NCBI GenBank assembly: GCA_019634615.1
Contig: JAHCAZ010000003.1
Location: 141,970-205,969, forward strand
Length of the DNA: 64,000 bases
Direction: 5' to 3'
From: Opitutaceae bacterium
GTDB lineage: Bacteria; Verrucomicrobiota; Verrucomicrobiia; Opitutales; Opitutaceae
This document shows positions 1 through 8,067 of the stretch, in pieces. Below the pieces are notes generated by a model that searched no databases, was not told the DNA's origin, and saw nothing but the letters and a program-made list of their open reading frames with translations. Made by a program: the position numbers and the translations under genes. The stretch's first letter is position 1. Each line of letters opens with the position of its first letter.

Positions 1-13
1 TGGGGGTTGGGAA

Positions 14-757
14 TCAGATGGCGGTCATGGTGTTGCCGCCGCAGACGGGCAGGAAGACGCCGGTGATGTAGCCGGCGAGGTCGGAGGCGAGGAAGGCGAC
101 GGCGTTGGCGATGTCCTGTTCCTCGCCCCAACGCTTGAGCGGGATGCCGTTCACGTACCAGTCGGGGCGGCCGGCGGCGGGGCGGTTCTCGCTGACCATC
201 CAGCCGGGGGCGACCTGGTTGACGGTGATGCCGTGCTCGCCGACCTCGCGGGCGAGGACGCGCAGGACGCCGTCCATGCCGCGCTTGCCGGCGACGTAGG
301 CCGACTGGTTGGCGGTGTTCTGCAGGGCGCACTCCGTGTTGATGGCGATGAAGCGGCCGTGCCTGCGGGCCTTCATGTCGGGGATGAAGGCCTGCGCCAT
401 GAGCACGTTCTGCAGGACGCAGCTCTCGAACTGCGAGCGGTAGTCGTCGGGCGACTGCTCGAGGACCTTGGTCCATTGGTATTGGATGACGGCGTTGGTG
501 ACGACGATGTCCGGGGCGCCGAGACGCGCCTTCACCGCATCGCGCAGGCGGTCGACGTCGGCCTTCACGGTGATGTCGGCCTGGAAGCTGGCGGAGCCCG
601 GCAGCTCGCGCTCGAGCGCCGCGGCCCGGTCGGCCGCCTTGTGGTAATGGATGGCCACGCGGGCGCCGCAGCCGGCGAGCGTGCGGGCGATGACGCGGCC
701 GAGTTCGCCGGTGGCGCCGGTGACGAGGGCGGTGCGGTTGCGGAGGTCGATGTTCAT
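14..757 (-). CDS. SDR-family oxidoreductase (247 aa)
   Basis: This is a short-chain dehydrogenase/reductase of normal length for the family, expected to oxidise or reduce a sugar- or polyol-type substrate with NAD(P) in the cytoplasm. The N-terminal cofactor motif TGATGELG starts near residue 13 and the catalytic YxxxK appears as YVAGK. The residue 13 positions before that Tyr, normally Ser, is Thr (INTECA context), which is unusual but could still act. The ATG at 757 overlaps the stop of the upstream dehydrogenase gene (ATGA), so the two are translationally coupled. It is the last gene of a minus-strand group led by an esterase and an aminotransferase. The longer open frame running upstream is a shadow of the neighbouring SDR gene. 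The substrate cannot be told from sequence. Confidence 0.88.
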   Translation of the reverse strand: MNIDLRNRTALVTGATGELGRVIARTLAGCGARVAIHYHKAADRAAALERELPGSASFQADITVKADVDRLRDAVKARLGAPDIVVTNAVIQYQWTKVLEQSPDDYRSQFESCVLQNVLMAQAFIPDMKARRHGRFIAINTECALQNTANQSAYVAGKRGMDGVLRVLAREVGEHGITVNQVAPGWMVSENRPAAGRPDWYVNGIPLKRWGEEQDIANAVAFLASDLAGYITGVFLPVCGGNTMTAI

Positions 758-1509
758 GCGCACACGGCCTGGTGGCCGCCGTCGACGATGAGGCCCACGC
801 CGTTGATGTAGGCCGCCTGGGGCGAGCAGAGCAGGGCGACCGCGTTGCCGATGTCCTCCGGCGTGCCGATGCGGCCGACCGGGACGCGCGTCTTGATGAA
901 CGCGGCGGGCTCGGGCTTCTCCCAGTGGAACCGGGTGAGATCGGTGAGGATCATGCCGGGCGCGACGCCGTTGCAGGTGATGCCCTTCGGGCCGAGGGCG
1001 ATGGCGAAGCTCTTCATCAGCATGTGCAGCCCGGCCTTGGAGGCGGCGTAGTCGCCCTGCTGGGCGGAGGTGACGTTCACCGCGAGGGAGGTGATGAAGA
1101 CGATGCGGCCGCCCTGGCCGCGCTTGATCATCTCGGCGGCGACGAGCTGGGTGCAGTGGAACGCGCCGTTCAGGTTCACGTCCATGGTCTTTTTGAACAT
1201 GGCCTCGCTCATCTCCATGATGTCGACGAACGGGCAGATGCCGGCGTTGTTCACGAGGATGTCGATCTGGCCGAAGCGCTTCACCGCCTGGCGCACGACC
1301 GCGGCGACCTGGGTGCGCCGGGTGATGTCGCAGCCGACGCCGAGCGTCTTCACGCCGGTCTCGGCCGCGAGTTGCTTGGCGGAGGCGCGGGCCGCCTTGG
1401 CGTTCACGTCGGCGATGACGATGCTCGTGCCCTGGCGGGCGAGGCAGGTGGCGATGCCGTAGCCGATGCCGCGCGCGGCGCCGGTGATGAGAGCGACTCT
1501 TTTCTGCAT
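754..1509 (-). CDS. SDR-family oxidoreductase (251 aa)
   Basis: Classical short-chain dehydrogenase with the full set of motifs: TGAARGIGYG at the N-terminus, NNAG in the middle (VNNAGICPF), catalytic Ser in FITSLAV and YAASK 13 residues later. The start is placed at the ATG encoding MQKRVALITG because the Rossmann fold begins immediately after it. An upstream in-frame start would add 24 proline-rich residues that do not look structured. The downstream SDR overlaps it by 4 bp, so two successive or alternative redox steps are made from one message. The pair may act on a sugar released by the hydrolases encoded nearby. That role is inference; SDR substrates are not readable from these motifs. 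Confidence 0.9.
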   Translation of the reverse strand: MQKRVALITGAARGIGYGIATCLARQGTSIVIADVNAKAARASAKQLAAETGVKTLGVGCDITRRTQVAAVVRQAVKRFGQIDILVNNAGICPFVDIMEMSEAMFKKTMDVNLNGAFHCTQLVAAEMIKRGQGGRIVFITSLAVNVTSAQQGDYAASKAGLHMLMKSFAIALGPKGITCNGVAPGMILTDLTRFHWEKPEPAAFIKTRVPVGRIGTPEDIGNAVALLCSPQAAYINGVGLIVDGGHQAVCA

Positions 1510-1573
1510 GATCGGGGCTGGGGTTGAGGATGGGGAAACCGGCAGGCCGGGTGGGGCCCAACCGGGGGATAAT

Positions 1574-2560
1574 TCAGACAATGATGGCAGGATCGGGCAG
1601 GACGCGAGCCAGGTTGTCGGCGAGCAGGCGGAAGCCGGCGTCGGTGGGGTGGATGCCGTCCGTGAAAAGTTCGGGCCAGGCCGGCAGCAGGCTGAGGCCG
1701 TCGAGGAGGCGGAGCGACGGATCGGCGACGGCGGCCACGGCTTCGGCCGCGGCCACGCGGTACGCCTCGAGGCCCAGGCCCCGGTGCTTCGGTGCGTCCT
1801 CGCTGCTCCACAGCGGCGTGATCACGACGATGGGCCGGCGGGCCGGCCCGCCGCGGCGCAGGGCGCGGATCATCCCGGCGAGCTGATCGCGCGTATCGGC
1901 CGGCGACCGCTGCTGGAAGTAGTCGTTGTAACCGAGCAGGATCGTGACGAGGTCGGCCGGGATTGCGGCGAGCGCCTCGCCGTCAACCGCCTCGGCGAAG
2001 CGCCCGCCGATCCCGGCATTCAGGACGGACCAGCCGCGACGGGCCCCAACAAGGGCTGGGTAGGTACCAAGGAGCGACGAGGCCCGGAAGCCCTGCGTGA
2101 TCGAATCGCCGCAGGCGAGCCAGCGCGGCCGCGCGGGCTCAGGCCCCGCCGGCACCACGCGGGCGCCGTCGTTCAGGGTGAAGCCGCCGCAATCGACCGA
2201 CTCGGCATAGGGGAAATGAAAACGCAGCGCGCGGGGTCCGTCGGCTTTCGGCAGGGGGATGGCCCAGTCGTATGCCGCCGGGCCGCTGGCGGGAACGGCT
2301 CCCGTGGCCACCACGGCGCCCCCGCACGTGAGGACGACGGTGCCGTCGACTGCATCGCGGCGGGTGTGGCGGCCGTTGCGCCGGAGGTGCACGATCAGCG
2401 CGACCGCGTCGGTGACCAGCTCCAGCGTCGCGCCCGGGGCGTCGGCACTGAGTCCGCCGTCATCGGTCGTTGGCCGGTCGACGCGCAGCCAGCCGTCCGC
2501 GTTCGCGGAGCGCAGGGCGCCGCGCAGGACGAGACGCGGATCGGTCGCGGCGATTTTCAC
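1574..2560 (-). CDS. SGNH/GDSL-type hydrolase with N-terminal beta domain (328 aa)
   Basis: Probable carbohydrate esterase. Residues about 145-328 form an SGNH hydrolase: block I GDSITQG with nucleophile Ser153, the block II Gly in NAGIGG, block III as GYND with Asn212, and block V as DGIHP with Asp301 and His304. All four catalytic blocks are present, so activity is expected. Residues 1-140 look like an all-beta accessory domain, as in two-domain acetyl-xylan or rhamnogalacturonan esterases. The start is a GTG whose last bases overlap the stop of the upstream aminotransferase gene (GTGA), which implies coupling. No signal peptide is evident, so it would act on imported material unless the start is wrong. 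Confidence 0.85.
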   Translation of the reverse strand: MKIAATDPRLVLRGALRSANADGWLRVDRPTTDDGGLSADAPGATLELVTDAVALIVHLRRNGRHTRRDAVDGTVVLTCGGAVVATGAVPASGPAAYDWAIPLPKADGPRALRFHFPYAESVDCGGFTLNDGARVVPAGPEPARPRWLACGDSITQGFRASSLLGTYPALVGARRGWSVLNAGIGGRFAEAVDGEALAAIPADLVTILLGYNDYFQQRSPADTRDQLAGMIRALRRGGPARRPIVVITPLWSSEDAPKHRGLGLEAYRVAAAEAVAAVADPSLRLLDGLSLLPAWPELFTDGIHPTDAGFRLLADNLARVLPDPAIIV

Positions 2561-4353
2561 CAGGAGACCTTGCGGTAGGCTTGGATGACACTTGCACCGA
2601 TCCGGTCAACGTCGGTGTCGATGAACCGCGGGCCCATCGCCAGCGGGGTGTAGCGCTGGAGCCACTCCTGGGTCGCCGGGAAATCCGCCGGGGCGGGAGG
2701 CGCCGGGGGCCAGTCCGGGGTCTTGACGCCATGGATGCACGAGCGGGAGCGGACGTAATCGGCCTCCAGCAGGTTCGTCATGCCCGACGAGGGGCCGACC
2801 TGGATGCCGTCCGCGAGGAGCATCGCGGTGGCGGCGGCGGCGCGGGCGCGCTCGCCCCAGTCGATGAACAGCGTGATCTGCGAGTCGCCGGCGGCGTCGC
2901 CGGTCGGGCGGAAGCCCAGCCGCGGGCACGCCCGGCCCAGGAGGGCCCGCAGGCGCTGCGTGTGGCGGCGACAGCGTCGGATGAGCCAGGGCAGGCGGGT
3001 GAGCTGGACGAGGGCCACGGTCGCGGTGATCTCGCTCATGCGGTACTGGTTGCCCGGGAAGGGGGCGGTGAGCGCCGTGCCCTGGGTCTGCTTGAGGAAG
3101 ACCGGCCGGATGATGCCGAGATCGTGGTACCGCACGGCGCGCTCGAAGAGGACCTGGTCCTGGCAGAGCAGGGCGCCGCCCTCGCCGCTGGAGATGATCT
3201 TGTTGGCCTGGAAACTGAGGATGCCGATGTCGCCCAGCGTGCCCAGCGGCTGGCCCTCGTAGCGGGAGCCGAGGGCCTGCGCGCAGTCCTCGATGACGCG
3301 GAGGCCGTGGCGGCGGGCGGTCCGGAGGATGTCGCCGAGGCGGGCCGGTCCGCCCTGGTAATGCACGACGATCACGGCCTTCGTGCGCGGCGTGATGCGG
3401 CGGGCGAAGTCGGCGGGATCGAGGTTGAGCGTGGCGTCGATCTCGGCGAACACGGGCGTGAGGCCGAAGTGGAGGATCGCGTTGTAGCACGAGAACCAGC
3501 TGAACGCGGGCACGATCACCTCGTCGCCCGGCTGGGCGCCGAGGGCGGCGATCGCGCAGTTGAGCGCGGCGGAGCCGGATGAGACCGCGACGGCGAACGG
3601 CGCGCCGGAGCGCCGCCGCAGCAGGTTCTCGAGATCCTCCGAGCTGCGGGGGTGGTCGATGCCGTAGTGGCGGAAGAGGGTCTTGCGGCGGACCACCTGC
3701 CGGAGATTCAGCGTCTCCTTCACGCCCAGCCAGTCGGCGCCGAGCATCGTGCGGGGGAGGGCGGCCGGGTGACCGGCGCGCCGGTGCTGCACGGTGCGCC
3801 AGGTTTTTCGCAGCGCCGCCAGGCAATCCGCGCGGCTTTCGCCCCAGGCCCAGTGGAGGTTCCCGTGACAACCGGCCCAGCGCTCGAAGCAGTCCATCTC
3901 GTCAAGCACGGCGCCCTGCGCGTCGCGGGGATTCAGCAGCAGGAAGTGCACGTCGGGCGGCGGCGGCTGCCGGCCGAAGACCTGGGCGCAGGCATCGGGC
4001 CGGGCGCCGGGCAGGACGAGGTCCTCGATGACGACGAGGGCGACGCCCAGGCCGGCGAGGAAGGACTCCCAGCCGGCGGGCAGGAGGCTGCCGTGGAGGA
4101 TCAGGAACCCGGGCGCGCCTTGGTGTTGCGCGGAGGAGTGGACCAGGCGACGCACGGCCCGGTCGCGGGTCCGGCTGGGGCCCGGGCTGGTCGGCGCGCT
4201 GGACCACAGGGCGGGGTGCTCGATCCGACGCGGGTAGACTGCCAGCCCGTTGACTTTTCGGTTCAGCGCGACGCGCTCGGCGTTCAGGTTGGTCGATTGG
4301 GATCGGGCCACGGTCGGTAAAGGCGAAAGACGCAGGGGTTTGGCGGATTGCAC
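2557..4353 (-). CDS. DegT/DnrJ/EryC1/StrS-type aminotransferase with extra N-terminal domain
   Basis: Residues about 205-598 are a PLP-dependent sugar aminotransferase of the DegT/StrS family: SSGSAALNCAI phosphate-binding region, EDCAQA with the PLP-contacting Asp356, and SFQANKIISSGEGG with the Schiff-base Lys385. Such enzymes transaminate keto-sugars. The first ~205 residues are not part of the usual ~390-aa family fold. They have a plausible coding character (LILHGSLL, HFLLLN, HWAWG) and may be a separate domain. The frame opens at a GTG with no clear Shine-Dalgarno sequence, so the exact start is uncertain; a later start would give a nearly normal-length enzyme. It is first in a coupled group with an esterase. 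An AT-rich stretch upstream carries a candidate operator. Confidence 0.8.
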   Translation of the reverse strand: MQSAKPLRLSPLPTVARSQSTNLNAERVALNRKVNGLAVYPRRIEHPALWSSAPTSPGPSRTRDRAVRRLVHSSAQHQGAPGFLILHGSLLPAGWESFLAGLGVALVVIEDLVLPGARPDACAQVFGRQPPPPDVHFLLLNPRDAQGAVLDEMDCFERWAGCHGNLHWAWGESRADCLAALRKTWRTVQHRRAGHPAALPRTMLGADWLGVKETLNLRQVVRRKTLFRHYGIDHPRSSEDLENLLRRRSGAPFAVAVSSGSAALNCAIAALGAQPGDEVIVPAFSWFSCYNAILHFGLTPVFAEIDATLNLDPADFARRITPRTKAVIVVHYQGGPARLGDILRTARRHGLRVIEDCAQALGSRYEGQPLGTLGDIGILSFQANKIISSGEGGALLCQDQVLFERAVRYHDLGIIRPVFLKQTQGTALTAPFPGNQYRMSEITATVALVQLTRLPWLIRRCRRHTQRLRALLGRACPRLGFRPTGDAAGDSQITLFIDWGERARAAAATAMLLADGIQVGPSSGMTNLLEADYVRSRSCIHGVKTPDWPPAPPAPADFPATQEWLQRYTPLAMGPRFIDTDVDRIGASVIQAYRKVSW

Positions 4354-4380
4354 GCGAAAATTGAACAGATATTTTGAAAT

Positions 4381-4394
4381 CTGAGTATATACAG
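4381..4394. promoter_or_regulatory. Candidate operator for the adjacent GntR/LacI-type regulator (copy 1)
   Basis: On the minus strand the 14-mer reads CTGTATATACTCAG. It shares 11 of 14 positions, including both CTGTAT and CAG ends, with CTGTATGTAAACAG on the other side of the regulator gene. It lies in the short AT-rich gap in front of the aminotransferase gene. A second small inverted repeat (GATGT, 5-nt loop, ACATC) follows at 4404-4418. Binding by the neighbouring regulator is inference. Confidence 0.35.
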
Positions 4395-4474
4395 AAAAGT
4401 CAAGATGTGTTTTACATCGACGCGAGCGACGAGGGTGCCCGTGGCGGGCGGACCGACCGGCGCGGCGGGCGCGT

Positions 4475-5605
4475 TCAGCGAATGGCGGGCAGCATCGTGC
4501 GGCCGAGGCGCAGCTGCGGGATCAGCGGCGTGGTCTTGGGGACCGCGGTGCCGTTGATCCGCTGGATGAGCTCGGCGACGATGCGCTCGCCCATCTGCTC
4601 GAGGGGCGGGGTGATCGAGGTGATGTCGCGCGACAGCGGGATGTTCAGCACGTTGTCGCCGTCGAGCACGTTCAGGAGAAAGGAGATCCGCTTGATGGGG
4701 TGGTCGGCGGCGGCGCGGCGCCACAGGCGGTCGATCGGGCCGAGGCCGAGGGAGTCGAGGATGATGTAGCCGGTGATCTCGGGGCGCTCGCGGACGAAGT
4801 GCTCGAAATTGTCCGTCACCGTGTCGAGCTGCAGGTCGGTCGACTCGGTGAAGATGAAGCAGGTGGACCGGTCGATCTTGATGCCCATGCGGCTGCCGAC
4901 CTCGACCAGGCAGGCGAACTTGCTCGAGTAGTACTCGTCCTCGAGGACGTGCAGGACCATGCCGATCGTCCGGTGGCCGAGCGCCTGGAAGGCGGTGATG
5001 ATCTGGACGGCGAAGAGCCAGTTGTCCTCGCGGATCATGAAGCTGCGGCGGCCGGGCCACTGGCGCATCGTGGTGGCGACCGGCGCGCCGCCGGCGGAGA
5101 TGCGCTCGAGGATCGCCTCCTCGCCCTGGCTGTAGTGGAGCCACACGAGGCCGTCGGCCTTTTCGCCGTTGATTCGCTCGATGTCGTCCGGGTGGTGCCG
5201 CATGCGCGCGTCGGGCGGCTGCCGCCGCTGGATGATCGCGACGCTCGCGTAGTTCTGGGCGGCGGCGTTGACGATGCCGGAAATGATGCGGCCGGTGAAC
5301 CAGGGCTCCGTCGGCGCGGAGAACACCGGGGTGATCACGGCCAGCCGGATGGCCCGGTTCGCCGCCTGGCGCGCACCGAGCGCCGTGACGAAGTAACCGC
5401 TGCGCGGCGAGCGCTCGAGCAGGCCCTCGTCGACCAGGATGTTGAGGGCCGACCGGACGGTCGGCAGCGATCGCCCGGTCTTGGTGATCAGGTTGCGGAT
5501 CGAGGGGAAGCGGTCCCCCGCGCGGTACTCGTGGGCAAACAGTTCCTGCCGCAATTCCTCGGCAAGGCTGCGATAACGCAGGGAAGGGGCGGCGGATTCG
5601 TCCAT
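4475..5605 (-). CDS. GntR-type winged-helix regulator with LacI-like sugar-binding domain (376 aa)
   Basis: Transcription factor with an N-terminal GntR winged helix (residues about 10-75: LAEELRQELFAHEYRAGDRFPSIRNL then TVRSALNILVDEGLLERSPRSGYFV, quoted in pieces) and a C-terminal periplasmic-binding-protein fold (about 85-376) of the LacI/AraR kind. Sugar or glycoside ligands are usual for this arrangement. It sits between the minus-strand dehydrogenase/esterase/aminotransferase group and the divergent TonB receptor gene. It is therefore the obvious candidate regulator of both, possibly through the similar 14-bp sequences found on each side of it. The ATG is followed directly by the polar lead-in typical of GntR proteins. 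The ligand is unknown. Confidence 0.9.
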   Translation of the reverse strand: MDESAAPSLRYRSLAEELRQELFAHEYRAGDRFPSIRNLITKTGRSLPTVRSALNILVDEGLLERSPRSGYFVTALGARQAANRAIRLAVITPVFSAPTEPWFTGRIISGIVNAAAQNYASVAIIQRRQPPDARMRHHPDDIERINGEKADGLVWLHYSQGEEAILERISAGGAPVATTMRQWPGRRSFMIREDNWLFAVQIITAFQALGHRTIGMVLHVLEDEYYSSKFACLVEVGSRMGIKIDRSTCFIFTESTDLQLDTVTDNFEHFVRERPEITGYIILDSLGLGPIDRLWRRAAADHPIKRISFLLNVLDGDNVLNIPLSRDITSITPPLEQMGERIVAELIQRINGTAVPKTTPLIPQLRLGRTMLPAIR

Positions 5606-5702
5606 GGGCGATGCTCTCCGGCCCAGTTTCCAGCAAACGGACCGGAACGCCAGAAAGTAAATGGTCTGGCTGAAGTCGAAGAAAAAACAATTGACTAACT
5701 AA

Positions 5703-5716
5703 CTGTATGTAAACAG
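5703..5716. promoter_or_regulatory. Candidate operator in the divergent promoter region (copy 2)
   Basis: CTGTATGTAAACAG has CTGT/ACAG ends in inverted orientation and resembles the sequence at the other end of the regulator gene. It lies within an AT-rich stretch of an otherwise GC-rich 223-bp gap between the regulator and the TonB receptor. A TTGACT hexamer stands just upstream at 5691, but I see no convincing -10 at the right spacing. Confidence 0.35.
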
Positions 5717-5828
5717 ACGGATCAGCATTCGATTTCTCCCCCCGAGAAAAGCATCCGGCGCGAACCCCTTCGTCCGGAGGCGAACTCCGGGGGCGGATCG
5801 TGAAAATTCAACCACCACCACTACCCCT

Positions 5829-8012
5829 ATGCAGCCCATGCAAATCGTCAGTCGCTCCCGATTCAGTCGGCTCGCTCTCACAGCCTCGCTGCTGTTTGGT
5901 TCGCTCTCAGCCCAGACCACCCAGACGGCCACGACGCCGGATCCGTCCGCGGCCGACGCCGAGGAGGAGACCGTCAAGCTCTCGCCCTTCGAGGTCACCT
6001 CGGAGCGCGCGCGCGGCTACATCTCGCCCAACTCGGTTGGCGCCACCAAGATCAAGACCCCGCTCGAGGACATCCCCTCCGCGGTGATCGTGCTCTCGCG
6101 CAACCTGATCGACGACATCGCGCCGTTCAAGCCGATGGACGTCCTGAAGTACGCGAGCGGTGTGACCGAAAGCTTCGACACCTCGGACCGCTACGTCCTG
6201 CGCGGCCAGCCCAGCGGCAACTTCTACCGCGACGGCTTCACGACCCGGTTCATCCGCTCCGACTTCAATGATGTCGAGCAGGTCGAGGTGCTCAAGGGCG
6301 TGCAGGGCGTGCTCTACGGCAGCGTCGGTCTCGCCGGCGTGATCAACCTTGTCTCGAAGACCCCGACGTTCCAGCGCGAGGGCAGCGTCAATGTCCAGGT
6401 CGGCAACGGCGACCTGATCGCCGGCTCGCTCGACTACACGGACAAGCTCTCGGACCAATCCGCCTACCGCGCCGTGTTGAGCGCCCAGAATGACCAGCAG
6501 ATCACGTTCGACGACCTCCACAACGAGCGCTTTTCCGCCTTCGGCAGCGTGACCCACCGGTTCAGCAAGACCGTGAGCTTCACCGGTCTCGTCGAGTATG
6601 TCTACGTCGACGAGTCCCTGCTCGGCGGCACCTGGTTCGACCCGGCCACCGGCCAGCCCGCCCAGGGCGGCAAATACGTCAACCGCAACAGCTCCATCGC
6701 CGCCGACTCGTACTTCACCGACGAGACGATCCGCTTCAACGGCAAGCTCGACATGGAAATCTCGCCCGATTGGAACGCGCGCCTGAACCTCAGCCACTAC
6801 GACCAGGAGTTCATCCGCAACCAGTCGGACTCGCGCTTCTCCCCGCTCGCCGCCAACGGCGATCTCACCCGCTTGGACGCGCGCTACCTGACCGAGGGCA
6901 AGTTCAGCGACGTCGCGCTCGACATCACCGGCGAGTTCACCCTCGGCGGACTCAAGAACCGCCTGGTGTTCGGCGCGGCCGCGCACCGCTTCAACAATGA
7001 CGACACGATCTGGGTGTGGAATACCTTCAACACCAACATCAGCATCCCGGAGAACACGCTGCCCAGGTTCGGCGCGCGCGCCCCTTACTGGTTCACGCAG
7101 GTCGCCACCCTCAAGACCTACAACTACGGCGCGTACTTCCTGAACACGACCAACTTCCTCGATGACAAGCTGCTCCTCGTCTACGGCGCGCGCTACGCGA
7201 CGTCGGACCAAGGCGGCGGCCTCGTCAACCTCGGCGCATTCGGCGACACCACGCCCGTCGCGCCCGGCGAGCGCGAGACGGTCCCGGACAAGAACATCAC
7301 CCGCAACACGAACTCGAAGACGCTCTACCGCGTCGGTCTCGTGTCCAAGCCCTGGAAGGGTGTCTCGCTCTACGCCAGCTACAACGACACCTACTATCCG
7401 TCCAACCGCATCGCGCAGGACCGCAACGGCGACCTGAAGCCGTTCCCGCCGGAGACGGGCTACGTGACCGAGGTCGGCTTCAAGGGCGAGTTCGCCGATG
7501 GCCAGGTGGTACTCAACGCCAACTATTATTGGAATCGCCGCGGGCCGTTCATCTACTTCGACGCCGCCGCGAACCTCTTCAAGGAGGCTCCCGCCACCCC
7601 GATCAATGGCTTCGAGTTCGATCTCAACGCCTACCTCAACAAGAGCTGGAGCGTCATCCTCACCTATGCCAACACGAAGACCGAGGGTGTCGCCTCCTAC
7701 GCGGTGCCGCGGTATTCGTGGAGCGCGTGGACGAAGTATGACTTCTCCGCGGGGGGGAAGACCGGGCTTTCGGTGGGCCTGGGTGTCGATTACATGACGG
7801 ACCGCACCCTCTTCATCTCACCCCTGCGCGGCGATGCCCGCACGCTGCTGGCCGCGATGGTGACCTACCGGGTCAGTGACCGCTGGTCGTTCGCCCTCAA
7901 CGGCAGCAACCTGACCGACGAGTTCTTCGTCATGTACGACACGGGTGGTTACGATGCCGTCGTGCCGGGCGAGCCGCGGCGCATCAAGCTGTCCACCACC
8001 TACAAGTTCTGA
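5829..8012 (+). CDS. TonB-dependent outer-membrane receptor (727 aa)
   Basis: Outer-membrane active transporter. Residues 1 to about 28 form a Sec signal peptide ending at SLSAQ. The mature N-terminus carries the VKLSPFEVTSERARGY motif at about residues 49-64, which I know from Opitutaceae receptors. A plug domain follows (IPSAVIVLSRNLI, VLRGQ, VEVLKGVQGVLYGS and GVINLVSK), then a 22-strand-type barrel rich in alternating aromatic/polar residues, closing with an aromatic terminus (TTYKF). Length and layout fit the ferrichrome/siderophore-like branch, but the neighbouring genes point to an oligosaccharide or glycoside. A strong intrinsic terminator follows at once. The divergent GntR/LacI-type regulator is the likely controller. 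Confidence 0.93.
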   Translation: MQPMQIVSRSRFSRLALTASLLFGSLSAQTTQTATTPDPSAADAEEETVKLSPFEVTSERARGYISPNSVGATKIKTPLEDIPSAVIVLSRNLIDDIAPFKPMDVLKYASGVTESFDTSDRYVLRGQPSGNFYRDGFTTRFIRSDFNDVEQVEVLKGVQGVLYGSVGLAGVINLVSKTPTFQREGSVNVQVGNGDLIAGSLDYTDKLSDQSAYRAVLSAQNDQQITFDDLHNERFSAFGSVTHRFSKTVSFTGLVEYVYVDESLLGGTWFDPATGQPAQGGKYVNRNSSIAADSYFTDETIRFNGKLDMEISPDWNARLNLSHYDQEFIRNQSDSRFSPLAANGDLTRLDARYLTEGKFSDVALDITGEFTLGGLKNRLVFGAAAHRFNNDDTIWVWNTFNTNISIPENTLPRFGARAPYWFTQVATLKTYNYGAYFLNTTNFLDDKLLLVYGARYATSDQGGGLVNLGAFGDTTPVAPGERETVPDKNITRNTNSKTLYRVGLVSKPWKGVSLYASYNDTYYPSNRIAQDRNGDLKPFPPETGYVTEVGFKGEFADGQVVLNANYYWNRRGPFIYFDAAANLFKEAPATPINGFEFDLNAYLNKSWSVILTYANTKTEGVASYAVPRYSWSAWTKYDFSAGGKTGLSVGLGVDYMTDRTLFISPLRGDARTLLAAMVTYRVSDRWSFALNGSNLTDEFFVMYDTGGYDAVVPGEPRRIKLSTTYKF

Positions 8013-8023
8013 TTTCTTATCGG

Positions 8024-8063
8024 GACGCCGGAGGCTGCCGCTCCAGCCTCCGGCGTCTTTTTT
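8024..8063 (+). terminator. Rho-independent terminator after the TonB receptor gene
   Basis: A perfect 13-bp GC-rich stem (GACGCCGGAGGCT pairing with AGCCTCCGGCGTC) with an 8-nt loop is followed by six T residues. It lies 12 bp past the receptor stop and ends only 4 bp before the probable TTG start of the transporter gene. Confidence 0.92.
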
Positions 8064-8067
8064 GCGA

